DNA of 64,000 bases, from assembly GCA_019454045.1 (NCBI GenBank), contig SKCR01029067.1:62001-126000 (forward strand), written 5' to 3'. The notes below the pieces were generated by a model, which did no database searches, was not told the origin of the DNA, and saw only the letters and a program-made list of their open reading frames with translations. Source of the DNA: Zanthoxylum bungeanum. Taxonomy: Eukaryota; Streptophyta; Magnoliopsida; Sapindales; Rutaceae. The number at the start of each line of letters is the position of its first letter. The stretch's first letter is position 1. The position numbers and the translations under genes are program-made. Positions 1 through 12,262 of this stretch are shown piece by piece.

Positions 1-339
1 ATTGGAGCAAGTACGATCCTTCATCCATTACATTTGTCATGCTTGATATATGATATATAATCCAATTTTGATGTTTGCACATGCATGTAATTTAGATATT
101 TCTTGACTTTTCGGTTCTACGCTAACGGGAAACGCAACAGAAATTTAATGGTTAAGTTAAGTTATGTTTTCTAAGGTAGAAATTGAATTGTTTAGAAATT
201 GATCTAGATTATATTCTGCATTTGATGTAGAGCAAAGCTTTCTTGAGGAATATCCCCGCTTAAATAAGGCAGTAAAGTGACATGTATTGAATGCATGTTT
301 CTTGGTCCGTCTTGTCAATACGGTTTATGGGTATCTTTT

Positions 340-672
340 TATGGATGATCCGAGAAAGGGCCAAAGCAGTGAGGGTGTAGTTGATAGAATTTTATCCATG
401 CCGGATATATATTTGATACTAGACAAATTCAAGTGAAAGTGGAAATCCTGAATGTGCCAAAGCTGTCAGGACTACATCGGTAGCTTGAGTTTCTCATTGG
501 GAAGTGAAGTCTGGATACGCCTCATTGTGAACGTGCCAAAGCTGTCATAACGAGAATCAGTCAGGACCAAAATCAGGAGTCACAGTGAGTGTGATTGACA
601 ATGAGTTGTCTACCTAATGAATTTACGTAGGCGAGTTCGTGCCAAAGCTGTGAGTCGAAATATATTCATGGG
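340..672 (+). other. Four-hairpin leader module with GTGCCAAAGC loops (copy 1)
   Basis: Four copies of the core (G)CCAAAGC lie at about 360, 455, 533 and 640. At least three sit in the loop of an inverted repeat: TCCTGA (446-451) pairs with TCAGGA (466-471); 521-530 pairs with 545-554 at nine of ten positions, counting one G-U pair; ATGAAT (618-623) pairs with ATTCAT (664-669). The first copy is the most decayed here. The arrangement is repeated at 10655-10986 and, inverted, at 47315-47650. The function is unknown; an RNA signal in the genomic transcript is my inference. Confidence 0.6.
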
Positions 673-3600
673 GTCCACTTCTCACTATGGAATTCGATTT
701 AATTATTGAATTCCTGTTTTCCGTTGGGGATTACAGCATTACGTAAAGTAGTGGAAGACACTGCTGGGTTAAAAATCCATAACTAAAGCAGTGTGTAATA
801 TTATGAAAATTACCGTTTACTTGTTTTCCTTTGTTCTATATTGTTAATAGAATTAAACTTCTAATCCACTGCATGCATATTATTTGAATATGATTTCTGA
901 CTTCACTTATGATTGTGAATTTCTAGAATATATTCTAGAATGTAAGTAGACTTGGATATTGTTAGATTAGTCAAAACCATCGGGAACTGTTGTTCCGATT
1001 TTCTTAAAAATCAAGATGGTTAGTGACTTAGTTACTAAGTCACGATAGGTAATCTAAATAGATATTTGTTTTAGGATATAATTGTCTAGAGAGAATAGTT
1101 TCTTGTGTGGTAAGAATTGACGTGAATTAGTTCATGTGTCGAGATTCTTGACTAGCATTAAGGAAACTTCATTAGATATTTGTTTATCTTGTAATGACGT
1201 TTCTTGGCTTTAGTGAATTTTAGAAGTCACGTGTTTGACACAGTTTGCTAATCAATTATTTACAATTGTTGTGAATAATTGAAGGCAAATTATAGAGCTT
1301 AAGAAATAAGATGTGTATAGTTGTGTATTGAGAATATCGATTCTCACAGTACGACAACTATAAATATTGGATACCAAATCTCCCGTCTAGTTATTTAAAA
1401 TAGTGTTTAATGATTGTTTTTGATATTTGATATCAGAACTTGCGACTATTGGATAGTTACTTGTTCTTTATAAATAATTGTTATATATTTTAATATGACT
1501 AGCAGTGTCATTGATGAAGCGATAAACATTAAAAAAAATATTCGGTTAACTAAATAACTTAGAATAGTGCTTTATGAGATTTTATCACATAAACATTAGA
1601 TGCTTATTTCGTATGGTAAAGGATGGTCTGATACAAGATCACACCACATATCCTTATCCATTTAAAGAATAATGTATTTAGGATGTGATTAAATCTCATT
1701 TAATCAATGATCATCATTGGACCACAAATTTATTAAACTAATACATTGGATGTATGTAGTTTAATGAATTAGAAATTGTCTTGGATAGTTTTCTTTACTT
1801 CGTAACTTAGTTAATGAATTGTCATGACTTAGTTGCGTGTTTCTAAAAGAATATATATTGAACGTCTTCAATGGTTCGAGAACTTTCAATATGTTTCTGA
1901 TGAAACGCGGATCAAATATTTTGAATGGTTCAAAGATATTCTATTTGAAGTGTTGAAAACTATATTTTAAAATTCATCGTGAGTCTTTGAATTGTTCAAG
2001 AATGTTTGATATGATCAAACATATGAATTTATGGCAATTACTTCTAAAGTTATTTAATGAATGTGATTCTTACTCAATATTATTCTTCTATGATTCCATC
2101 GTGATGGAATTGATCAGTGGGAGAAATTGAATCTTATATGATCTGATTCGTTTGATATTGAGTGTTATCGAATTAGTTTTCAATACTCTTGAGGATATGC
2201 TCCAGTAACATTAATTCATCATTTTAATTAATGTTCCATTAGTTTCTACAGTTATATATATGATATGTATAAGTAGAAAATTTGAATCTTGAAAAGTTTG
2301 AGATTTGAATCTTTCTTTTGTATAATGGTTATATAATTGAAAGTACTTGCGCCTTGGAGATACAAGTAAAAGTTTATCATTTATTCTATTTAATAGAATA
2401 TTGTAATCTATTTGATAGAATATCTTTTCTACGATCCTGAGTAATAAAATTATTTTATTACTTGGTAAGTAGCATCAGATGTTAATGATTGTAGAAAAGA
2501 CTTGACTTATTGAAGTCAAATGTGATAGTGATAAACTATAAATGGAACTACGTAATTAATAGGATGAAAAGACCCTTAGATAGCTTCCATATAAGTCCAA
2601 TAGGATGTCAGAATCATTTGCGAAGTATTTGATACTTAATGGTTTTGTTGTTTTCTTATTGAAGAAAATTATCATATAACTTATAGTGGGAGCGATATTT
2701 GATATTATTTTCGGAAATTACCATTGAACCATTGATCTAAGATTGTTCATAGCTTACTACGATCAAGTTTTGAAGTTGATTAAGCTTTCGTTATGAATCG
2801 TTTAAAAAATGTGCAAATTATTTGCGCAGCAAAAGCAAAGTGAGCTTGTTAAAGGTTTGACCTTTATAGTATGACAATGAAAAAAGTTGTATTCAGCGAT
2901 CTATTGTAGATTCTGAGAAAACTTGTCTCTAGTTGTACTAATTGAATAATTAAAGATCTGTTGGTTAATGTTGATATTAAACTATGTATTTTGGCTAAAG
3001 AATGCAAAGTGGCGTTCCTGAATGTTTTCTTCGAATTAGAAATTCATTGTGGTTTCTTTGTTTGAAGAGTTCATAAGAATGGCCCTAGAGTTTGTATTAT
3101 GCTAATATCATAGTTTGATATACTAGCTTATAGAGCCTATTGTAGACTCAGATAAGCTTTCCGGAAATCTGTGTTCTCTAACTTTGATAACAGTCAGATT
3201 GTCTAATTTTATCAAAGTATAAAGGATACAAAAGTTATAATAGGGTAAGTGGGAGCTTACAGATTTCTTTCTAGTATTGTATATCCTAACGACATTATCA
3301 TAATTAATGTAATAATGAAATATTTGTGAGGTAAAAGGTTTACCTAAGTCTTCTTTTCTCCATGAAAGTAGCGGGAGTTGTCTCTCTTATATTTGATATA
3401 AAGTTTTATATATGATATAAAACAAGAGACTTGTGAGATACTCCCATTAGTCGTGCATTAGATATGATCTAATAAAGGACACATCAAAACTATCTGTATG
3501 ACATTTAGTATAATTGTTTTATAGTTAGTGTGTCTCTTGTATATAATACTCATCTTTCATAAAGGATGATTCCTTTGTTGAAAGAGAAATTGATTAGAAT

Positions 3601-4276
3601 GTCTAGTCAATCTTATGCATCATAGGATAATGGCATAATGAATACTATATTATGTGTGATTAAAGGTATCAATTTAATCGTAATAGTTACGAGTTATTTT
3701 GATACGCTGTAGACCATAGGATGTGTCTTGAAACAAGTTCTTTGTTATATTTGAGATATTAAGAACTAGTTTCTTATTCCTGGAGAATATAATCTGCAAC
3801 CATTAGGATCAAATTAGTTTTGAGTCTAATTATGACATTAGATGGTCTATGTCATATAAAGTCAGAAAAGATGTAGTGGGAGTGTCACTGTTCATTCAAT
3901 TGAATTAGTTGTAACTTGTGAAGTATTGACTTATGAAGTTGCAGAGTGTCCTTATAGATTAGAAGTTTTGATATTATTGTTGTGCTTGCGGTTATCTCAT
4001 AGTATTTTGGATTTGATCTCTAAATACATAGACAACTTAATAGCTATAGCATAATATTCATATCACATCTGAGTCATATTGATGTAGAACTTGGATTCTA
4101 CAAAATATTAATAATGCTGGCTAAGGGAAATGATTGGGTTTTTTGGACAAACTCAATTGTTATAGCGGGCTTACTTGTTGTTTCCTACCTTTTGGGTGCT
4201 AGGTGAGCTCTTGAGGTCCATGAGTATGTGATACATATTTAGATGTGTATATGATATCGTGGATTGGAACTAGAGC

Positions 4277-4288
4277 AAGTGGGAGAAA
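4277..4288 (+). other. Polypurine tract of family A copy 1
   Basis: AAGTGGGAGAAA lies directly before the LTR start TGTTAGGG. The same tract, inverted, adjoins the LTR of the minus-strand copy at 43692, and copia-2 has the near-identical AAGTGGGAGA at 35393. This is the expected plus-strand priming site. Confidence 0.8.
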
Positions 4289-4289
4289 T

Positions 4290-6072
4290 TGTTAGGGTTG
4301 GTGCTCGAAGTGCCAATCCGAATCGTATTTATGTCCGATTCATGAATACGAACAATTCATTTTTCCATAATATTACATATTTAATGGTAGCACCTCTTGT
4401 CTTTTATACATATTCAGTCTAATTACGATTAGATATCTAATTATGATTAGATTGAAACTAAATATGATTAAGTGATACGTGTATATTAGACAAAGACCGT
4501 AGGATTTACAATTTAGTGCGTAGTTACAACGTAGTTCGTAATTGACATTGGGAAGCGTCATTATAAGTTGTATATCCTTAAATAAAGTTTCTGGTCAAGA
4601 TTTACTAACACAGATCAGTTAATAAAATCCGATGAGACCAGTACATGTCGTATATCGTGACTTGGTCCAATGGTTTATCCCAATGAACCATAACTCTCGG
4701 GAGACTCATATAGACATGTAGATGTTTATTCGATAAATGTTGAATGACTCACTGAAGATTTCCTAATAGATGGTACACCAACGTCAATAGGAATCTTCAA
4801 GAATTGAGCGAGAATAGTGGTCTTTCGACTTGAGATACCACAGTGGGATGTATGAATTATCCTCCACACTTTGATGGCAGTCACATCAATGATCTATTCA
4901 TGATCAGACCTTCACCTGTTTGTTGGGTGTGGACTGATGCTTATGATATCTAGTGCGTATCAAGAAAGAATTCGTCAGTCCTGTGTACAGGACATATGTA
5001 TCCTACACGTGTTTGCGATCTAGTAAATCCATGACTGTGGTATAACTTCAGAAACGAGTTTTGAGTCTTATTTAGAGATCGTAAATTTTTTTTTATTCAT
5101 TTTAAGACCTTCATGGCCGAACCTAACAAGAAAAAAAGTTCCCAAAATTTCCTTGAAGAACCAAGGAAGAAAGTGAAGAAATCAAGAAAAAAGTTTAAGG
5201 AAATTAGGAGATTTTGAGGTAATCTTTAATAATCTTAAACTTAGAAAGCTTGTTTCTTATTCTTGAATATCTAGAATAGTTCTAGGGTTTCTTCATTTCT
5301 TAGATTTTGGGGCTTTTTTGTTTGGAGGATGGATTTGGAGGCTAGATGCATGTGTGAAGTTTGATTGGATGATATTAGTGTAATATTGATTCAATTTTTT
5401 TCATTTGATGACTTGTTGTCATTCTAGAGTGTTATAACCACTCTTGTAACTCCTAGAAATTTTCTTGAGTTCTTCATAGGTGGTGGGTTTGGTTGGTGTT
5501 AATGTTGATATGATTAGTGTTGAGAAAATTGGATTTAAAGTATAAAAAATGATATTTTTGGTTACCAAATCAGATCTGGATTTTTTGTGATTTTGGTGAT
5601 GAAAATTATGTTGTATAAATGTATTAGATGTCGTTTGGGAATTAGAACAATTGCCGAAAACTATTTCGCAGTTGAAATATGTGAAAACGGTGAAAAACGG
5701 CGTTACCGGGTGAGTTTCGGGCTTACTGGGTGTCCGCTATCCAAATAGTAACCAATTCACTGTTTGGGCAGCCCATGAACTGCCTAAGTACTATTGGGGC
5801 TGACCTGGGCATCCCTCATGTATATTGGTTGGTCGGTTCGGACAAAAACGCATTTTATGCCATTTTACAGGAAAAACGTTTTCGTAAATGTTTTGCAATG
5901 TTTCTAACCTATTTATGTCGTTATTTGATATCGAATAAATATGTTTAGGTGAAATATGAATAAATTATTCATATTGGATATTGAATAATTTATTCGGTAA
6001 TTTAAAAATATTTAAAATTACGATTTCACCCGAACCACGAGCTTTCGCTACGCCCGTGCCAAAACCCCAACA
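4290..6072 (+). repeat. 3' LTR of family A copy 1, with a large internal deletion
   Basis: The LTR starts TGTTAGGGTTGGTGCTC and ends AAAACCCCAACA, so it has TG...CA ends. It aligns with the 2565-bp LTR at 7746-10310 and the 2493-bp solo LTR at 53726-56218 but is only 1783 bp long. The missing part is one block: near 5087 the sequence jumps from the GATCGTAAATT segment straight to the CATGGCCGAAC segment, which in copy 2 are about 770 bp apart. The bases after it (ATGGT, 6073) would be the target duplication, but the other flank is outside the window. Confidence 0.85.
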
Positions 6073-7745
6073 ATGGTGACACATATTCACCTCCCCTATC
6101 ACTCCTGATTTTTTTGATTTTATTGCCAAGTTGATTTTCAACTTCTTTCTTATATTATATAAAGCTCTCAAAAACTTATATTTGCTCCTCATCAAATACT
6201 CATTGTAGAATCTTGTGCTATCATCAATAAAAATGACAAAAAAACTTTTTACCGCCTCTAGATTGCACAATATTTCAAATCACACACGTCGGTGTGAATA
6301 AGTTGTAAGGTTTCAGAACTTCGTTCTATGGAATGGAATGATTTTCTATTCATTTTCACTTCAATACATGTTTCACAATTATGTTGGTTATCAATTGTAA
6401 ATTTAGGTATAAGTTCCATGTTAATTAATTTACTTAATGTATCATAATTAACATGCTCCAACCTACCATGCCATATATTTTATGAGTCAATAATATAAAC
6501 AGAATATTTAGCTTTATTATTATTAGCGTTGTGTGGTTGACAGTTATTATATTGAATTTGAAAAGGCCCTTAGTGAGGTATCATTTTCCCACATAAACAT
6601 CATTTTTTTTGTTATAATGAATTTATCAGACTAAATATAAGCTTAAATCTATTCTTGCTAAGAATGGATCCCGAAACTAGATTTTTCATGATATCCAGAA
6701 CGTACAGTACATTTCTCAATGTTAGCTATTTCCAGAAGTCATCTTCAAAGTCATTGTGCCTTGACCTACCACTTTGGAGGTGGGAGAATTTCCCATGGTC
6801 AATTGGTCTCCATTGTCGACCTTTTGATATGTAGAAAATATCATACTATTTGCACATATGTTGTTAGTAGCTCCAGTGTCTATCCATTATTTATTCAGGT
6901 TTCCAACCAAGTTGGCTTCAGTTACAACTGCTGAGAGGTTCCACTCTAAGATATTATCGGTCAACATTAGTCAACAGCTCATCTTCAGTGTCATGGACCT
7001 TTTTATTTCTTTATCTTGCCCTTGTATTGGGACTTCTTGTTTCTACAGTCATTTTCCATGTGACCACTTTTCCCACAGATGTAAGTACTTTCCTTTGAAT
7101 TTCTTACTTACTTGGGAAGAATCATCTGCAATGTTCTTTCTCTTTTTGCTACATTTTCTACCCTCAATGATGTTGGCCTTAGACTCAATGGTCTTGTAGT
7201 TAGCCTTCTCAAACTTTATGTTGTCCTCTTCGATTTGCAATCGAACTCCTAGATCTTCAAGCCTCACATGCTTCTTCTTGTGTTTCAGATAACTCATGAA
7301 ATCCTTCCATGATGGAGACAACTTTTCAATAATTGTGGCAACTTGAAACGTCTCACAGAGTTTCATTCCTTCATGCAATATTTCATGAATGATTAACTAT
7401 AGTTCATCCAACTGAGATATTACCGTCCCTGAATCTACCATTTTGTAGTCTAAGAACCTACCTACGATAAATTTCTTTTGTCCGACATCATTTGTTTTGT
7501 ACTTCTTCTCAAGAGATTTCCATATAATCTTTGCAGAAGTCATGCATTGATACACTTAGTACTGGGTATTGTAGAGTCATCCCAATAGGTAGTTCTTGCA
7601 CAAGAAGTTGTCTTTGAGATACTTAGCCAACTGAAGTGTTGTAAGATAGAACAACGTCTTACTCTGCCACTATTTGAAGTTTGCTCCACTGAACTTATCT
7701 GGTTTCTCTCCATGAGCGACCAGTGGGGGGAGGGTCCATTCTAAC
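6073..7745 (-). pseudogene. Copia gag-protease-integrase fragment (copia-3)
   Basis: Read on the minus strand, this is the first part of a Ty1/copia polyprotein. Around 7690-7050 lies a UBN2-type gag with the family motif EKPDKFSGANFK and a stretch from LHEGMKLCETFQVATIIEKL onward. A degraded zinc knuckle follows near 7090-7050, then a protease-like segment around 6860-6680 ending LRNVLYVLDIMKN, a GAG-pre-integrase domain at 6461-6258 (HNCETCIEVKM) and the start of the integrase core at 6270-6075 (FFVIFIDDSTRF). Stops and frame changes separate these pieces. It is cut at both ends by family A LTRs. Reverse transcriptase would lie left of the window; the gag N-terminus and 5' LTR are not seen. 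Confidence 0.85.
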
Positions 7746-10310
7746 TGTTAGGGTTGGTGCTCAGAGTGCCAATCCGGATTGTATTTATCTCCGATTCATA
7801 AATACGAGCAGTTCTATTTTCCATAATATTACTAATTTTAATGGTAGCACCCTTGTCTTTTATACACTTATTCGATCTAATTACGATTAGATATCTGATT
7901 ACGATTAGATCGAAACTAAATCTGATTTAGTGATACGTGTACATTAGACAAAGACCTTAGGATTTACAATTTAGTGCACAGTTACAACGTAGTTTTTAAT
8001 TGATATTGGGAAGCGTACTAAAAGATGTATATCCTTAAATAAAGTTTCTGGTCAAGATTTACTAACACGGGTCGGTTAGTAAAATCCGCTGAGACCAGTA
8101 CATGTCGTATATCGTGACTTGGTCCGATGGTTTATCCCAGTGAACCATGAGTCTCAGGAGACTCGTTTAGACATGTAGGTGTTTATTTGATAAGACACTG
8201 AAGGACTCACTAAAGATTTCCTAATAGATGGTACACCAATTCCTAATAGATGGTACACCAACGTCAATAGGAATCTTCACGAGTTGAGCGAGAATAGTGG
8301 TCTTTCGACTTGAGATACCACAGTGGGATATATGAGTTATCCTCCACACTTTGATGGCAGTCACGTCAACGATCTATTCATGATCAGACCTCCGCCTGTT
8401 CGTTGGGTGTGGACTGATGCTCATGATATCCAGTGCGTATCAAGATAGGATCCGTTAGTCCTGTGTACAGGGCATAGGCATCCTCATGTGTTTATGATCT
8501 AGTAAATCAATGGTCGTGGTATAACTTCGGAAATCAGTTTCGAGTGTTATTTAGAGATCGTAAATTGAAAGTCGACTGTATTATACCGAATGAATTTGAC
8601 GTTTTCATTTATATCCCAGGTATAATACGGATAGCCTGTGACGGAGGGATTATATGTATGCAATAAAATCGACTTGCATTATTTAGCGAGATTATCTATA
8701 GTCGTCATAATCCATGAGTGGGTAGATTATGGACACGAAATTGGATTTCTTGACGAATAAACCTGAACTTAGAGAGTCTTACAATATGAAGTGTACTTGT
8801 TGAGCACTTGGGCAACGCAATATGAATAATACAGATTATTCATAATACTTCACCAGATTAAATGAGTTAATTCGGATCGTTTAATCGGTTAAACGATAAC
8901 ACATGCATTATGGGATTTTGTCCGCTAATAATTATTATGTATTTGTATTTAATACATAATACGATTAGATACACATTAATTATTCGTCAAATGAGATTTT
9001 GACACATGCCATAAATATATGTATTTGTTATTTATTGTAAATAAAAATACATATATAATAATAATTATATTAATTAATTATTTGGATATTTAATTGATAA
9101 ATATTTTAATTATTAGTTAATAAACTTTTTCCATAAATGTTATGGAATTTGTCCAATTATGATTGGTTCAAATGGCATGACTTTATTAGGCTTATGTGTA
9201 CAAATTTGATTTGTTTAACATTAAGCTTATCCTTTTATCAATTTAATTTAATGAAATTGAAAATGAAAATTGACCAAAAAGCCCTTGAGTGAGTCGGTCA
9301 ACAAGAATAAAAAGAGGAAAATGTTTTTCTTCTTCATTCTTGTATCCATCATGGCCGAACACTCTAAAAGAAAAACCCTAGGATTTGCTTCATCAAATCC
9401 ATGAAGAAAACGAAGGAAAATCAAGGAAAAAACTAAGGATTCAAAGGAATTAAAGGTAATTGTTTATACTCCAAGCTTAGAAAATTTAGTTTCTTATTCC
9501 TTTATGATCTAGAAAGGTTCTAGGGTTCCTTTTAAATCTGAAAAATTAGGGCTTTTGGTTGTGGATGGTGGATTGGAAGTTATATTACATGTGTGAAGTA
9601 GATTTGGAAGTAATTAGTGTAATTATTGTCCAAATTAATCAATTATTGATGAGTTGCTATTCTAGAGTGTTATGACCACTCTTATGTCACCTAGAATTAT
9701 TCTTGGGTTGTTCATATGTGGTGACTTTAGTTGGTGTTTTGATTAATTGATTTAATCTTGAAAAATTAGATTTAAAGCATAAAAAATCATTAATTTGTGT
9801 TCTGGATCAGATCTGGAAATTTTAGTGCATATTTTGATGTATTTGATGTTATATTAATGTATTGGATGTATTTTTGGAGTTAGAACAACTTCCGGAAAAT
9901 GTTTCCGAGTTGAAATAAGCGAAAACGGCCAAAAACGGCGTTACCGGGTGACTTTTGAGTCAACCGGGTGACGGCTGACCAAACAATGAATCTGTCACTG
10001 TTCGGACAACCCATGAACTGCCCTAACACTATTGGGGCTGACCTAGGCAGTCTCCATAAGTGTTGGGTGGTCTGTTCGGTCAAAAACGCGTTTTGCGTCA
10101 TTTTGCGGAAAAATGTTTTTCGTAAAAGTTTCGCGACGTTTCCTTTATATTTATGTCGCTATTTGATATCGAATAAAAATTTTTATGTGAAATATGAATA
10201 AATTATTCATATTAGATATTGAATAATTTATTCGATAATTTGAAAAAGTTTTAAATTATGATTTCGCCCAAACCACACTTCCGCTGCGCCCATCTCCCAA
10301 AACCCCAACA
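7746..10310 (+). repeat. 5' LTR of family A copy 2
   Basis: The LTR begins TGTTAGGGTTGGTGC right after the copia-3 gag and ends ACCCCAACA, followed at once by a primer-binding site. It is 2565 bp, the longest family A LTR here. It contains a perfect tandem duplication of TTCCTAATAGATGGTACACC plus four bases at about 8216-8263, not present in the other copies, and the GC-richer stretch ACGGCGTTACCGGGTGAC near 9935. Nothing in it encodes protein; the short open frame at 9968-10201 recurs in every LTR copy at the same place and is a chance frame. Confidence 0.9.
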
Positions 10311-10314
10311 AAAA

Positions 10315-10326
10315 TGATATCAGAGC
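10315..10326 (+). other. Primer-binding site of family A copy 2
   Basis: TGATATCAGAGC, four bases after the LTR end, matches the common plant copia PBS TGGTATCAGAGC (complement of initiator methionine tRNA) with one change. Confidence 0.8.
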
Positions 10327-10654
10327 GGGTCTGATGCTTCATCCTTTATTACACATGCTTGATATTTGATATATAATCCAATTTTAATGTTCACACATGC
10401 ATGTTATCTAGATATGTTTCTTAACTTTTCGGTTCTACGTTAACGAAAATGTAATTGAAATTTAATAGTTAAATGTGTTATGTTTTCTAAGGCAGAATTG
10501 AAATGTTTAGAAAATGATTTAGGTTAAAATTCTGCATTTGATGTAGATTATAGCTTCCATAGGAAAATCCCCGCTTAGAAATAAGGCTGTAAAGTAACAT
10601 GTATTGGATATATGTTTCTTGGTTCGTCTTGTCAGTACGGTTTATGGGTATCTT

Positions 10655-10986
10655 TCTATAACTGCATCTGAGATCGTGCCAAAGCTGTGAGGGTGTAAGT
10701 TATAGAATTATTATCCATACCGGTTGTATATTGATACTGGACAAATTCAAGTGAAAATGAAAATCCTGAACGTGCCAAAGCTGTTAGGACTACATCGGTA
10801 GCTTGAGTTTGTCATTGACAAGTGTAGCCTTGATACGCCTCCTTGTGAACGTGCCAAAGCTGTCACAACGAGAAACGGTCAGGACCAAAACTAGGAGTCA
10901 CTGGTGAGTGATTGAAAAAGAGTTGTCTACCTAATGAATATACATAGGCGAGATCGTGTCAAAGCTGTGAGTCGAAATATATTCAT
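10655..10986 (+). other. Four-hairpin leader module with GTGCCAAAGC loops (copy 2)
   Basis: This is the best-preserved set. Hairpin 1: TCTATAACT (10655-10663) pairs with AGTTATAGA (10698-10706). Hairpin 2: TCCTGA (10764-10769) with TTAGGA (10784-10789, one G-U pair). Hairpin 3: TTGTGA (10843-10848) with TCACAA (10863-10868). Hairpin 4: ATGAATATA (10934-10942) with TATATTCAT (10978-10986). Each encloses (C)GTGCCAAAGCTGT; the fourth has GTGTCAAAGC. Confidence 0.65.
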
Positions 10987-12262
10987 GGGATCCTACTCTC
11001 ACTATAGAATTTGATTTAATTATTGAATTTATGTTCTCTGTTGGGGATTACGATATTACATAAAGTAGTGGGAGATACTGCTGGGTTAAAAATCCATAAC
11101 TAAGGCAGTGCGTAATTTTATGGAAAATTATGCTTCGTTTTCCTTATATTCTATATTGTTTATAGAATTATACTTCTAATCCATTGCATAGCATATTACT
11201 TGAATATGTTTTCTGACTTTATTTATGGTTGTGTAGTTCTAGAATAGGTTCTAGAAAGACAGTAGACTTAGATATTGTTAGATTAGTTAAAACCATCGGG
11301 AACTGTTGTTCTGATTTTCTTAAAAATCAAGATGGTTTGTGACTTAATTACTAAATCATGATTAGGTAATCTAAATAGATATCTTTTATGGATATAATAA
11401 TCTAGTTAGAACTGTTTCTTATGCAATAAGAATTGACTTGAATCAGTTCATGTCTCGAGATTCTTGACTGGCATTAAGAAAACCCATTTAGTATTTGTTT
11501 ATCTTTTAATGACATTTCTTCGCTTTTAGTGACTTTTAGAAGTCACGTGTCTGACACAGTTTGCTAATCGATTATTTGCAATTGTTGTGAATAATTGAAC
11601 ACAAATTATAAATCTAAAGAAAGGAGATGTGTATAGTTGTGTTTGGAGAATATTGATTCTCACAATACAACAATATTAGGTATTGGATACCAGATCTCCC
11701 GTCTAGTTATTTAAAATAATATTGAATAACTGTTTTGATATTTGATATCAGAACTTGTGACTATTGGATAGTTACTTATTCTGTATAAACAGTTGTTGCA
11801 TATTTTAAGATGACTAGTAGTGCCATTAAAGAAAAGATAAACATTAAGAAAAATATTCGGTAAAATAAACAACTTAGAACCGTGCTTTATGAGTTTTTAT
11901 CACATAAGCATTAGATGCTTGTTCTTTATGGTAAAGGATGGTTTGATACGAGATCACACCACATATCCTTATCCATATAATGAATATTGTATTCAGGATG
12001 TGATTAAATCTCATTTAACCAATGATCATCATTGGACCACAAGATTTATTAGACTAATACATTTGATGTATGTAGTTTAATGAATTAATAATTGCCTTTG
12101 ATAGTTTTCTTTACTCCGTAACTTATTTAATGAAATGTCATTACTTAGTTGCATCGTGCTCGGAGCAGCAGGCGAGAAGAAGTCCGCGGAAGGCAACGTG
12201 ATAGTACTGACAGCCAAATGAAAGCCTGGTTCAGGAAATAGATGAAAAGATAGGAAGAGAAC

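Larger units (their letters stand above)
1..4289 (+). mobile_element. Internal region of family A copia-like non-autonomous retrotransposon (copy 1)
   Basis: This is the untranslated interior of an LTR element whose 5' LTR lies just outside the window. The first bases (GAGCAAGTACGATCC after ATTG) line up with the region right after the primer-binding site in copy 2 at 10315, with a few PBS bases lost. The interior matches 10311-12153 on the plus strand and 43692-47940 on the minus strand, and has no open frame of 60 codons or more. It ends in a polypurine tract directly before the LTR at 4290. Faint copia pol similarity survives near 3570-3740, clearer in the minus-strand copy. I call it a LARD-like, copia-derived family; it has no coding capacity of its own. 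Confidence 0.8.
10311..12153 (+). mobile_element. Internal region of family A copy 2, truncated
   Basis: It matches 1-1830 of the window closely, including the leader hairpins. The match stops at 12153, after ACTTAGTTGCAT, and a Tat/gypsy sequence starts without any LTR. No 3' part or 3' LTR of this copy is present, so a deletion or recombination joined the two elements. It has no coding capacity; the 63-codon frame at 11889-12080 is not conserved as protein in copy 1. Confidence 0.8.

Noticed and set aside
5730..5948. 72-codon frame recurring at 9968, 33200 and 48057 with similar protein sequence
   Set aside because: It is the same segment of the family A LTR in each copy; starts, stops and frame are not conserved (truncations in other copies), so DNA homology explains it.
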